A program made the translations under genes and the position numbers. A DNA stretch of 64,000 bases from the NCBI GenBank assembly GCA_018821305.1, contig JAHJMN010000002.1, forward strand, positions 1 to 64,000, given 5' to 3'. The notes under the pieces were generated by a model. That model did no database searches. It saw only the letters and a list, made by a program, of their open reading frames with translations, and was not told the origin of the DNA. The stretch comes from Myxococcota bacterium (GTDB lineage: Bacteria; Myxococcota_A; Polyangia; HGW-17). Below are positions 9,875 through 19,700 of the stretch, piece after piece; positions within the stretch are counted from its first letter, which is position 1; each line of letters starts with the position of its first letter.

Positions 9875-10192
9875 ATGGCAAATAACGTTACAGATGCAAA
9901 TTTCGACAAAGAAGTTCTAAACTCAGATATTCCAGTATTGGTTGATTTCTGGGCTCCCTGGTGTGCTCCCTGCCGGATGGTGGGACCTGTCATTGAGGGA
10001 CTTGGTAAAGATTATGAAGGACGAGTTAAGGTTGTAAAACTGGATGTTCAGGATAATCAGAGAGTAGCTATGAAATACGGTATTAGAAGTATTCCAACGG
10101 TAACTCTTTTTAAAGATGGAAAAGCCCTCGGTTCTCTTATTGGTGCCCGTTCAAAAGGTGATTATGAAAAACTGATCGCCAAGGCATTCTGA
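9875..10192 (+). CDS. trxA: Thioredoxin
   Basis: This 105-aa cytoplasmic protein has the classical active site DFWAPWCAPCRMVGP (redox pair WCAPC) and the cis-proline segment RSIPTVTLFKDGK. It matches the usual thioredoxin length. It reduces disulfides in client proteins using electrons from thioredoxin reductase; no reductase gene is nearby. It has its own strong promoter and a GGAGG ribosome-binding site. The 75-nt gap to the SctL-like gene leaves read-through possible. Confidence 0.95.
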   Translation: MANNVTDANFDKEVLNSDIPVLVDFWAPWCAPCRMVGPVIEGLGKDYEGRVKVVKLDVQDNQRVAMKYGIRSIPTVTLFKDGKALGSLIGARSKGDYEKLIAKAF

Positions 10193-10267
10193 CCTTACGA
10201 TATTATAAAAAACCTTTAAATACTCATGATTTAATGGTAAAACCTTCTTATAAAGGAGTGTATTACC

Positions 10268-10840
10268 ATGATCGAAAATCATGAATTATCTATTAGAAGC
10301 TGGCCTTCAGTCTGGTCAGCAGATAACACCAGATTTTATCTTGAACTGAAAGAATTTGAAAATACTTTACAGTCCCGGTTAATAGAACTGGAGCAAAAGG
10401 AAAAATCCATTTATCAGGATGGGTTTAAAGCTGGCTATCAGGATGGAAAAAAGTCTCAGATTAAAGACTTTTCCGCCGTTTACTCCGAATTTCTAAGAAA
10501 TTTTGAAGGCCAACTTAAGGAAGAACTTCCACAACTGGTATCACAGATCATTAAGAAAATAGTATCCATTGAACTATACAGCAATAGTTCAACAGTCTTG
10601 TCGGTAATAGAACAAATTGCACGAAAGTTTACCATTGAAAGACCAGTTAAAATAATCATTACAGGGCCTTTAAAAGATAAAGTTAACCCTGAATATTTCA
10701 ACAGTTTGTTTCCTGGTGGGTGCAGTGTCGAGTATTTACCTGAAGGGGCAGAAACAACAATTACCCTGGAAACAATGGGACAAAAGATTCAATTTTCACC
10801 TGAATTTATTGCTGGTGAAGTAAGAGAGTTACTTGAATAA
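10268..10840 (+). CDS. FliH/SctL-like stator of a type III ATPase
   Basis: This 190-aa protein has a long N-terminal helix (about 20-75) with DGFKAGYQDGKKSQ, resembling the GxxxG-like helix of FliH/YscL. A C-terminal alpha/beta domain follows (RPVKIIITGPLKDKV, FSPEFIAGEVRELLE). FliH/SctL family proteins bind the N-terminus of the FliI/SctN ATPase and couple it to a secretion apparatus, like the peripheral stalk of an F/V-ATPase. The assignment rests mainly on a 1-nt stop/start overlap (TAATG) with the ATPase gene plus helix pattern and length. AAAGGAG lies upstream of the ATG. No other secretion gene is in the window. Confidence 0.65.
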   Translation: MIENHELSIRSWPSVWSADNTRFYLELKEFENTLQSRLIELEQKEKSIYQDGFKAGYQDGKKSQIKDFSAVYSEFLRNFEGQLKEELPQLVSQIIKKIVSIELYSNSSTVLSVIEQIARKFTIERPVKIIITGPLKDKVNPEYFNSLFPGGCSVEYLPEGAETTITLETMGQKIQFSPEFIAGEVRELLE

Positions 10841-12135
10841 TGTCTTTATTTAAAAATATAAATACTGATAGTATTGAAGGTATCAAAATTTCGGGAAAAC
10901 TCACTGGGATTTCATACCCATTGATCAAGGCAGTACTTGAAGGTGCCGGAGTAGGTGAAACTGTCAGACTTACCGACGGAAAACGAATAATTACTGGAGA
11001 AGTAACCGGTTTTGAAGATGAAACTGTAAGCATTTTCCCCTTTGAAAGTATGGATGGACTCAATTCTTCCTGGAAAGTTGAAAGAACGGGGCGCAGTTTT
11101 ACAATAAAAGTGTCTGAACATCTGGTCGGTCGTATTCTGGATGGATTAGGAAAACCTTTAGATGGCAAAGAGTTACCTCCTGATTCCATCGAAATGAGCA
11201 TCTCAGGTTCCTTTTTATCTCCTTTGGAGAGAAAACGAATAGATACACCCTTTTTTACTGGAATAAAGGCTATTGACTGCTTTTTAACAATGGGAAAGGG
11301 TCAGCGAATCGGGTTATTTGCTGGAAGTGGCGTTGGAAAATCAACGCTTATGGGCACATTAGCAAAACATGCTCAAAGCGACATCAATGTAGTATGTCTT
11401 GTTGGTGAACGAGGTAGAGAAGTTATCGATTTTATTGAAGAAAGCCTTGGTGCGGAAGGACTTAAAAAATCAATTATAATCGTATCTACCTCTGACACAC
11501 CATCCATAATTCGATGGAAAGCGCCTTTAACGGCTACTACAATTGCAGAATATTTCAGAGACAAGGGTCTGGATGTTCTGCTAATGATGGACAGTGTTAC
11601 AAGATTTGCAAGAGCTGGACGTGAACTTGGTCTCAGCCTTGGAGAAACGCCTTTAAGACGAGGCTATCCGGCATCGGTATTTGCTACTATGCCATCACTT
11701 CTTGAGAGAGCAGGCAATACCGAAAACGGCAGTATTACTGCTATTTATACAGTCCTTGTTGAAGGCGGCGATATGGACGAGCCCGTAGCCGATGAAGTTC
11801 GAGGTATCTTAGATGGCCACATTGTTCTCAAAAGAGAACTCGCCTCTGAAGGTCTTTATCCTGCAATTGATATTTCACAAAGTGTATCCAGGATTATGAA
11901 CTCTGTTACTGATGTTCCCCATAGAAGAGCTGCTTCAGAGCTTAAAAAGTATTACTCCCTGTATCTTCAGAATATCGATCTTGTTAGAGCCGGTGCTTAT
12001 AAAAAAGGAGCCGATCGGGATGTTGATATAGCGCTTGAAATAATAAGCGAATTAAAAAAATTAATTCATTCTTCAGTATCCTCAGATCCTGATCTGCTTA
12101 CAACTGAAATGAGACAAATCCTTGATAAACTATAA
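10840..12135 (+). CDS. FliI/SctN-type type III secretion ATPase
   Basis: This 431-aa ATPase is of the F1-beta-like family that powers flagellar or non-flagellar type III export. It shows the P-loop GLFAGSGVGKSTLMG (about 160-175), the family motif GERGREVIDFIEE, Walker B VLLMMDSVTRFARAGRE and the conserved GETPLRRGYPASVF and VEGGDMDEPVADEVRGILDGH. The C-terminal helical domain is complete, and length is normal for FliI/SctN (430-450). It begins within the stop codon of the SctL-like stator gene. Whether it is flagellar or injectisome-type cannot be told here. The nearby phosphatase and FGE-like genes favour a Myxococcota-type non-flagellar system, as inference. Confidence 0.9.
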   Translation: MSLFKNINTDSIEGIKISGKLTGISYPLIKAVLEGAGVGETVRLTDGKRIITGEVTGFEDETVSIFPFESMDGLNSSWKVERTGRSFTIKVSEHLVGRILDGLGKPLDGKELPPDSIEMSISGSFLSPLERKRIDTPFFTGIKAIDCFLTMGKGQRIGLFAGSGVGKSTLMGTLAKHAQSDINVVCLVGERGREVIDFIEESLGAEGLKKSIIIVSTSDTPSIIRWKAPLTATTIAEYFRDKGLDVLLMMDSVTRFARAGRELGLSLGETPLRRGYPASVFATMPSLLERAGNTENGSITAIYTVLVEGGDMDEPVADEVRGILDGHIVLKRELASEGLYPAIDISQSVSRIMNSVTDVPHRRAASELKKYYSLYLQNIDLVRAGAYKKGADRDVDIALEIISELKKLIHSSVSSDPDLLTTEMRQILDKL

Positions 12136-12153
12136 CATTGATGAAATTCTAAC

Positions 12154-12224
12154 CTTGACCGCTTCCTTAGTAATACGATAGTGACTCATGTTAAAAAAAA
12201 GCTTCAGGAAAGAGCCTATCACCT
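12154..12224. mobile_element. MITE-like element, end fragment C
   Basis: The stretch GACCGCTTCCTTAGTAATACGATAGTGACTC...GCTTCAGGAA aligns with the first about 70 bp of copy B (ACCGCTTCCTGAGTAATAAAATTGTGACTC...GGTTCAGGAA) and then stops matching. It is a solo end or truncated remnant, between two convergent genes. A 91-codon plus-strand reading frame across it is not supported as a gene. Confidence 0.6.
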
Positions 12225-12242
12225 TCCGCTGAGCGAAATTGC

Positions 12243-13745
12243 TTACTTTTCAGCGCATTTTGAAGGTAATTTAATGGTTAAAAGAACATTTTTTCCGGAT
12301 ACAATAGTTGAAAAAGATGATTCCGATAGAAAGGCTGATAAATATGTCATTGCATTTGTCAGACATGCCCGGGCATCAGTTTCCGAAGCAAATCTGGCTG
12401 CATTTTGTAGGATAATCCGATTCTTTTGTACGAAAACTCTGGATGCAATAACCTGAGGAAGTATTCCACCCAAAACCGGGTTGATAATTGTATTCTGAGG
12501 AGGGATAAGATCTGGAATTCTTGAATAGAATATAATCAGATCATTAGTGTGGCTGAGAGGATTATAATTAACCAGATTAAGCATTTTACCAAACTCACCG
12601 GATGGTGCAGAATCTGCAAGCGAACTTTTAACGGGTTTTTTACCAGAAACAACCTTCCACTGATTATTTTCTAAAGCCATGACTCTAATCATCTTACTAG
12701 TCCAACTTTTTTTATTAAAGGTTGATTCAATAACGCATTCTCCATGGGTTTTACAAGAAACTGAGTTTAATTTAAGTTGATTTATAAAAGTAATAAATAA
12801 ACCGGGATAACAGTTTTCTTCCAGTTCCGAATTAATATATAAATAGGAATCAGATGAAAGATCTATCTGGTTAAAATAAAAAGTATGATCCCATCTTCGC
12901 TCTGACTTGCTGACTTTAATTTCATTGACTGGTGGCGGATTTTCAAGTTCCTTTTCCACAACAGGTGGTGCTTTTTTTTCCCCGGACTTAGAACCTGACA
13001 ACCAGGAAATCCCAAGAGAGATTATAAATAAAATGGGAATCACCCACATAATAGTGTTTTTTAGATATTGCTTTTTGTTTTTCTCGGGGGTTTTACTATA
13101 TTTATAACTATGTAAACGTTTAATATCCTTAATAAAGTTATAAAACTCATTAAGCTCAGTATTTTGTGCCTTATTAAGAAGATGTTGAAATGAATCCTCG
13201 TTGCGATCACCTGAAAACAAGGGAGACATTGAGTTAAAAACGTCAGAAAGGGCTGCAAGGTTTTCCTGATTAGAAATAAATTCTTCTGATAATGTTGGCG
13301 CAAATACCAGAGAAGTATTCCCCGCAGCAGAAAAGTCCTTCAGCAAAAATACATCTTCTGCAGTCAGTTTTTCCATCCTGAAATTGTGTTTTTCCATCAA
13401 AGTAAGGTGAGAAACGCCCGAAGTAAAAGCACTCCAAAGATATTCACAATTAATATTCCTGTATTTCAAATGCATTGCTGGAATTGGTATGTATTGATCC
13501 CTGTTTTGTGAGTGTAGTTCCATATGTGTGTCATATAATGTGGCCTCATCCCAACATGTAACCGATGATAAAATATCTTTAACTTCAGAATATTTTTCAT
13601 ATAAATGACACGAGCCACACAGAATAATCTCTGATTCTGACATACACAAACAGAAAGATCCTTCTCTTCCAGAATTGTCCCATGCTATTTTATTAATAAT
13701 GTGTTTAGTTTCGACGGGCAATCCACAATTACTGCAGAACGTCAT
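12243..13745 (-). CDS. Zinc-ribbon membrane protein with unknown C-terminal domain
   Basis: This 500-aa protein begins with a Cys-rich segment (FCSNCGLP ... FCLCMSESEIILCGSCHLY), which can form one or two zinc ribbons. It is followed by a soluble region to about residue 225, one transmembrane helix (about 231-248, MWVIPILFIISLGISWL) and a Lys/Pro-rich linker. An unrecognised C-terminal domain (about 280-500) would lie outside the inner membrane. The layout resembles signalling or scaffold proteins with a cytosolic zinc ribbon and a periplasmic sensor domain. It is last in a minus-strand operon after PP2C and the FGE-like gene, and its ATG overlaps the upstream stop by 1 nt. Function unknown. 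Confidence 0.7.
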   Translation of the reverse strand: MTFCSNCGLPVETKHIINKIAWDNSGREGSFCLCMSESEIILCGSCHLYEKYSEVKDILSSVTCWDEATLYDTHMELHSQNRDQYIPIPAMHLKYRNINCEYLWSAFTSGVSHLTLMEKHNFRMEKLTAEDVFLLKDFSAAGNTSLVFAPTLSEEFISNQENLAALSDVFNSMSPLFSGDRNEDSFQHLLNKAQNTELNEFYNFIKDIKRLHSYKYSKTPEKNKKQYLKNTIMWVIPILFIISLGISWLSGSKSGEKKAPPVVEKELENPPPVNEIKVSKSERRWDHTFYFNQIDLSSDSYLYINSELEENCYPGLFITFINQLKLNSVSCKTHGECVIESTFNKKSWTSKMIRVMALENNQWKVVSGKKPVKSSLADSAPSGEFGKMLNLVNYNPLSHTNDLIIFYSRIPDLIPPQNTIINPVLGGILPQVIASRVFVQKNRIILQNAARFASETDARACLTNAMTYLSAFLSESSFSTIVSGKNVLLTIKLPSKCAEK

Positions 13746-14644
13746 TATTTATTCCGAACAGGAAAAACGCATCTGAAACCGGTATCCCCGGATTTAAATG
13801 TACTGTCCACAATTCTTCTAAAAGCGGTAAGACCATATACCCACGGATCTTTTGAGCTTCCACCTTTAATAATTACTTTCCCGGTGGGAACAGATCTGAA
13901 GAAGGTGGGACGAACAAATTCAGAAACTCCAGTACCCAAAAACCGTACACCCATTACGCTTGTATCTGAATCTTCACGCTCTTTAATACAAATATTTTTG
14001 CCTTCACATGCTACAGGAATAGATTCTCCCCACGTAAATGCACGAAAATACTCTCCACCAGAAGCGGCGGCTTCAAACTGGTGTTCATCTGGTAACTGGC
14101 CATTAACACGTTTACAAAAATCTGAAGCCTCTTTAAAAGATATATTTGAAACTGGCTTACCATTTTTTCCAAGTTTGCCACTGCGAAATTCATCAACAGA
14201 TACTTCTCTGGACATAATTCGAAAAGATGACAATCTCCCCCATTGTGAGAAATGCAAATCCTTCTTATCAATTTTTATTCCGGCTTTTTTTGCCAACCTG
14301 ACAGCTAGAGGTCTAAGATTTGGAACAAAACCCATGTAATATAAACCAGAAGGAATTGTAATGAGTTTTGATTCAGGAATCAGGGAATATGTGTTTAATT
14401 TAAAAATATTTGCCTGATATATGGGTGGATTTTTAAGAGTTATTTTCAGAGGAAACAGCTTATGAACACATGTATTGACTCTAGAAAGATCTTCTTTTGA
14501 AAAACTGTACTTTGTTTTCTTTAACCTACCGAAGTAAAAAACAATGGACGAACAATCATTTTTTGTAAGAGAATTTCTCCATCCATCAGCGAGAAACTGT
14601 GGGATAGTACTTGGAATCATTAAATAAATGAGAAGAAAAGTCAT
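13745..14644 (-). CDS. FGE-sulfatase (SUMF1)-like domain protein, exported
   Basis: This 299-aa protein has an N-terminal hydrophobic signal (MTFLLIYLMIPSTIPQ). Residues about 95-295 form a formylglycine-generating-enzyme-like fold. Typical features are the ITIPSGLYYMG opening, REVSVDEFR, PVSNISFKEASDFCKRVNGQLPDEHQFEAAA and the closing DTGFRCV. In this family many members are non-catalytic binding modules, often linked to kinases and secretion systems. I could not identify the paired catalytic cysteines of true sulfatase activators, and no sulfatase is nearby. It overlaps the PP2C gene by 4 nt (ATGA) and the zinc-ribbon gene by 1 nt, so the three act as one operon. Confidence 0.7.
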   Translation of the reverse strand: MTFLLIYLMIPSTIPQFLADGWRNSLTKNDCSSIVFYFGRLKKTKYSFSKEDLSRVNTCVHKLFPLKITLKNPPIYQANIFKLNTYSLIPESKLITIPSGLYYMGFVPNLRPLAVRLAKKAGIKIDKKDLHFSQWGRLSSFRIMSREVSVDEFRSGKLGKNGKPVSNISFKEASDFCKRVNGQLPDEHQFEAAASGGEYFRAFTWGESIPVACEGKNICIKEREDSDTSVMGVRFLGTGVSEFVRPTFFRSVPTGKVIIKGGSSKDPWVYGLTAFRRIVDSTFKSGDTGFRCVFPVRNK

Positions 14645-15618
14645 TTTTTTTCAGTAAGTTGGCTTAAATTGAATGAACCAAAAACCTGTGTAGTATCAGC
14701 GGATGAATCGAGTTTCGGCCGAACCATAAGTATATGTGAATCAATCATATTTCGAGGAATTTCAATATATGGTACGTCCATATCCTGATTGGTAATTCCA
14801 AAAAGATTACCTGAAAAACGAGCAATGATAACTGTAACATTATCATTTGCGCCAGCATTGCAAGCAGCTTCTGTAAGCGCGCGGCAAGTATTGATAGGAT
14901 CTTGAGTGGTCTCTGACAAGATCACGGATAATATCTGTTCGGGGGTAAGAGCATCAACGAGCCCATCGCTGCATAAAAGCAAACGATCTCCAGCGGTTAA
15001 TTCAACGGCACTTATGACTGGATCAACTTTTTCTTTCACACCAAGTGCCTGTAAAATCACATGGTTATGTTCAAATTTTCCAGCATTCTCAGGAGTAAGT
15101 TGACCTATTTCTATTAACTTATTCAGCAGAGTTTGATCTTTGGTGACCTGATACATTCGATCACCGCGGATAATGTAGGCACGAGAATCGCCAACTTGAC
15201 CTACAATAAGAATATCATCAATGAGGGTTGCCGCCGTACAAGTAGTACCCATACCGCTTCGTTCGCGATTTTCTCGGGCACTCTGAAGAATGCTGTCATT
15301 GGCAAATCGAATGGATTCCAGCAGATTATGAGCAAGATCTCGCCGCTCCGGTGAGTCGTTGAAGTTAGACATATGATTATAAATCGCTTCAACAGCCATG
15401 AGGCTGGCAACTTCTCCCGCTGCAGCTCCACCCATTCCATCGCATACAACAAACAATGAGCCGAAATCACCAATTCGGTGTTTCCGAACTTCCGGTTTGA
15501 GGGATTTTTCTTTTGTAGAAAGATTTGCTACAAGAAAGTTATCTTCGTTATGATCCCTTACTGTACCAACATCTGTTCTTCCAAAAACTTCTACTTCAAT
15601 AAAACGATCTGCAGGCAT
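14641..15618 (-). CDS. PP2C-type serine/threonine phosphatase
   Basis: This 325-aa cytoplasmic phosphatase of the PrpC/Stp family removes phosphate from Ser/Thr residues using two metal ions. All metal-binding motifs are visible: TVRDHNEDNF, VVCDGMGGAAAGEVAS, GMGTTCTAATL, GQVGDSRAYI, LLCSDGLVDAL and GANDNVTVIIARF. A C-terminal tail of about 70 residues follows the catalytic core. It heads the operon with the FGE-like and zinc-ribbon genes and lies next to the orphan SctL/SctN pair. The Ser/Thr kinase at 46973 is a plausible counterpart in the same genome, though not linked. Confidence 0.92.
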   Translation of the reverse strand: MPADRFIEVEVFGRTDVGTVRDHNEDNFLVANLSTKEKSLKPEVRKHRIGDFGSLFVVCDGMGGAAAGEVASLMAVEAIYNHMSNFNDSPERRDLAHNLLESIRFANDSILQSARENRERSGMGTTCTAATLIDDILIVGQVGDSRAYIIRGDRMYQVTKDQTLLNKLIEIGQLTPENAGKFEHNHVILQALGVKEKVDPVISAVELTAGDRLLLCSDGLVDALTPEQILSVILSETTQDPINTCRALTEAACNAGANDNVTVIIARFSGNLFGITNQDMDVPYIEIPRNMIDSHILMVRPKLDSSADTTQVFGSFNLSQLTEKK

Positions 15619-15817
15619 TTAGATCAGATCCTGTAATCATGTTTTTAATTTTCAGCAATCAAACAATACTCAGAATACTCTTACCTTTATTTTTTTTCAA
15701 TACATAGAAACAATAAATAGCATTTTCTATCTTTTTAAAAGCACAAAAACTCGCAGGTTACTATATTTTAAGGATTTTTTACTTGAATAATAATACATTT
15801 CAAAGATATTGAATCCA

Positions 15818-16702
15818 ATGACAGTTTTTCTTTTATCTTTATTTATCAATTTTTTCAATCCTCCTGCTTTTTCTTGCAAAGGAAATACAAATACAAAAAT
15901 TTCAGAAATCTGGCATTCAGGTGGAATTGATCGCCTGATATCCAATCAAAAAAAATTTTCCCTGACGACCAGACTTGATTTCTGGACTGATTTTTTCATG
16001 GGTACTGGATACAGAGCGGACCCACTTGGAGAAACCGTTCCTCCAGATAATGATCCTTTATGGAACCCCTGTGAAATGGATTGTGAAACATATGTCGAAA
16101 TGGTACTCGCCCTGACTTTTTCACAAAATCACAAAGAAGTAACCCGATGGATGAAGTTTATGAGGTATTATGATGGTGAGACATTATATAATAAAAGATT
16201 TTTCACTATGAACCTGAGTTGGATTCCAGAAAATTTAAAGTTGGGTTATATGTTTAATGTTAACAACAGAATAAGTAAAAAAATTTCCCGAATAGGCAGG
16301 ATAATAATTCCCGAATCCAACTGGAAAACTGAATGGAAAAATCGTCTTTCATTAATGGGTGAAAAAGCGCCACGTGGACTTAGTCTTATAAAATACATTT
16401 CTGTTTCTGAACTTGAAGATAATATTAATAAAATACCGACACCCTCTCTTGCTTTCCTTGTTGGCGCAGTCCAGAGTAACAATCCGTTTCTGATTACCCA
16501 TATGGGATTTATTTTAAAAAATAAAAAAAATCGTCTTGTTTTCAGACATGCTTCTGGAACTGTGGGTAGAAAAAGGGTTGAAGAAAGAGATTTGCGAGAA
16601 TATCTGAAAATGCTTAAAACATATTTTGGCAAAAAAACAAGACGTTACATACTTGGAATGACTATTTACCAGATAACGGAACCTCCGGTATTAAAAAAAT
16701 GA
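15818..16702 (+). CDS. DUF1460-like (NlpC/P60-related) exported protein
   Basis: This 294-aa protein has an N-terminal signal (MTVFLLSLFINFFNPPAFS-C). The Cys right after it could be a weak lipobox. The core shows FWTDFFMGTGYRADPLGE and CEMDCETYVEMVLALTFS, the pattern of DUF1460/N-acetylmuramoyl-alanine-amidase-like proteins, where the Cys is the proposed nucleophile. The histidine in FLITHMGFILKNK is the likely partner. The start was placed at the ATG at 15818 instead of a TTG 9 nt upstream because it gives a clean signal sequence. It overlaps the transglutaminase gene by 4 nt (ATGA). A role in cell-wall peptide turnover is plausible but not shown. Confidence 0.7.
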   Translation: MTVFLLSLFINFFNPPAFSCKGNTNTKISEIWHSGGIDRLISNQKKFSLTTRLDFWTDFFMGTGYRADPLGETVPPDNDPLWNPCEMDCETYVEMVLALTFSQNHKEVTRWMKFMRYYDGETLYNKRFFTMNLSWIPENLKLGYMFNVNNRISKKISRIGRIIIPESNWKTEWKNRLSLMGEKAPRGLSLIKYISVSELEDNINKIPTPSLAFLVGAVQSNNPFLITHMGFILKNKKNRLVFRHASGTVGRKRVEERDLREYLKMLKTYFGKKTRRYILGMTIYQITEPPVLKK

Positions 16703-19700
16703 TTATATTTTTTTTTCAGTTGCTTGCAGCTTTGACCATCTCTGAGGAAGAAAAAACTGCAATTAAAATTTCCAACATGACGAAAAACCATCATATGAGA
16801 GTATGTCTCATAAAAAAAATATCTCCATGGTTTTCATCAAATGGTGAGAAAAAGATTCTCTCTAATTTTTTTAATAGCGTTCCAATCCCACAATACTTTT
16901 ATCGTGAAATTTCAGATATTACAGGACATGATTGGGCCTTAAAAAAATTTAGATTACATACAATTTCCGACTGGGAACTTATAAACTCAGGGAAGGAAAT
17001 GCTTCCTGTTTCCCTCTCAGGAGAACTTGATCTAACTCCTTTCAATTTAAAAAATGGTTGGAAAGCGACAAGAAAAGTTTTTATTAAAAAAGCAACTAGT
17101 CTTTCTTTATTTTTCTTCCCGGAGAATGATCTTGAAGTTGAAATTTCAGGAAAAAGGTTTAAAAGCGCCATCCCTTTCAAACTTGAAGTGAAGTTGTCAT
17201 CCGGGAATCATTTTATTACTGTTACTTCTTATACGCCTGATTCAGTAATAGTTTTAACTGATAATAAATCAGTATTTTCCATACAAGAAAAGAAAGGGAC
17301 TCCTTTCTCAATAGCAACCGCATTAATAAAAACTAGCCCCTATCATAAACACGCTCTATGCAGTTGGAAATTTTGGCGAGACTACAGTAATTTATTGAAA
17401 ATAAAAAGAAAATCTGACTATAATCTCACCTCAGTAAAATCCGTCCGAAAAGAATCTTATTTCTCAAATCTTGAAATCCTTGAATTTTTGGAATCCTGGG
17501 ATTTCTCATTCCGGAAATATCTATTCAATGAACAAATTTTTCCCGACGGAGCAGAGGCAGAGATCTCAAAACTTTTTTATATGGAAAATGCTGGATGGTG
17601 CCTATCTGTACTTAAAAATATAAAAAAAATGAGGCAGAAGTATGGTGATCTTCCAGGAATTTTAATGAATAAAGTCAGACTTGCGGAAAATTGCAATACA
17701 TCTTCTCTGGAGTCTGCCCAAAAACTCGTCTTATTGAAGCCTTTCATTTCTACCAATTGGATAATTTTATCCCGTAGTCTTGCCTGGAACAATTTTGAGA
17801 AAAGAATGGATGTTCTATGGAAAGGATATCAGCATACTGGAAGTTTTTCTCTTCTGATTGAAATGTTGGATATTGAAAAAAACATCCCAGGACTTTTGTC
17901 AAAAAAGACTGGAAAGGGTTTCAAGTACTCAAAACATCTGAAAAAAACTCCTAAAATCCTCACAGAAAAAGGTGTATGTCAAGGAATTGATTGTACGGAA
18001 ACCGATAATATTTTCAGAGATTTCTTACAGTCTCGTAGAAAAACTATTAAAATTCAGAATATTACCGAGTCAACTATTCTAACAGACGAACAGATCATAG
18101 TAATCAGGCCAGATGGTACTGTGTCATATATGCAATATCGTATGGTTTTCAAGGGAAAAGAATATTCTTCCAATTCTGGAGTTCAGTCTGTGAGATATTC
18201 ACCAGCAACACAATTTGTAACTGTTCTGGAAAACCGCATTATCCATAAAAATGGCAAAATCAGCAGTGATCCAGCCAAGCAAACCATGTACGAAGTTCAT
18301 GATGCTGCTTCCAGAATGTTTTATGACATCCGTGAGCTCAATTACAATTTTAATCCTCTGACTTTTGAGGACAAATATGAATTCGCGTATCGAGTTGACG
18401 GACTCGCAGCAGCACACACGCTAGGAAACCTTGGTTTTGGTGGAGTCTATTTATTTCAGGATCATCGGCCAAGAAAACTTAGTGCAATTACTGTTTATTA
18501 CACAGATAAAAACATGAAATTTGCTTCTTCTGTAAAGACTACAGAAACCAAGGGAAAAAAAGGAAGATTTTTTTTCCGCAGATTTGAATTAAAAAATGTT
18601 CCAGGAGTTTCACTTGAAAAAGGAATGCCAGGATGGGGAGAAACCGTATCCTATTTACAATTAGGAACTGCAAAAGATTGGGAAAGTGTTTCCGCAGATT
18701 ATCATCGTTTTATAAAGTCCAAGTACAAGATAACTTCTGCTGTGCGTTCTCTTTCCAGAAATATAGTTGGAGACGCAAAGACCCCTCAAGAAAAGATTGT
18801 ACGTATTCATCGGTGGATTCAACAGAATATAAGATATGTAAGCCTTATGTTTGGACTACATAGTTATCTTCCTTATGGTTTTCAAGAAATTATTCAAAGA
18901 AAATTTGGTGACTGCAAGGATATGACTCTTGTTATGGTTATGCTTCTTAACTCTGCAGGAATTAGAGCATATCCCGCTGCAGTTAGAACCCGAGGTATGG
19001 GTCATTTTCGCTATGATGTGCCTTCGTTGGCTCCGTTCGACCATAGTATAGTATACTTGCCCGATACAAAACAATGGTTGGATACCACCGTAAAAGGCCT
19101 TTTATATCCAGCTCTTCCTGAATGGATTAAAGGAAGAAGCGCAATAATAATCAAACCATCAGGTGGCAATCTTAGTAAAATACCTGAAGATAATTGGACT
19201 CTAAACAAATCATTAATGGAAGTTGAAATTAATCTTAATAAAAAACATCTTTCCGAATTTAAAATCAAAAATACTGTCAGAGGACAGGGAGAAATATGGT
19301 TAAGAGAATCTGTTTTGAAAGGTAGTCTCAGGAAGCAATGGGTTGGATATTTACCTGATTTAAAAATAAAATCTTTTATTTCAGAAAATATGAACACATT
19401 GAATTCTCCATTCAGATACACTCTGCAGGGAAAGTCCGTAAGTTTTTTAAGGAAAGAAAAAGATGGAAGTAAAACCATCGATCTCTCCTTAATGGATGTA
19501 CAAATACTTTCGGCCCTGAAAACATCACCTGGGAGAAAAAACGATCTTCTACTTCGATTTGCAGGTAGCCTGCATAGAAAGATTACTCTCACTTATCCTA
19601 CGGATCTTTGTCCATCGGATAGGGTTCATAATATTAAAATAAAAGGAAATGTTTTTGATTTTAAGTCTGACTATGTGTGGAGCAAAAACAAAATAATCAT

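Noticed and set aside
12181-12456. 91-codon plus-strand reading frame after the SctN-like gene
   Set aside because: It runs across a MITE-like end fragment and then antisense to the 500-aa zinc-ribbon gene; no ribosome-binding site and no recognisable domain.
13745-14644. True formylglycine-generating sulfatase activator
   Set aside because: Fold-like motifs are present, but the paired catalytic cysteines could not be identified and no sulfatase gene is nearby.
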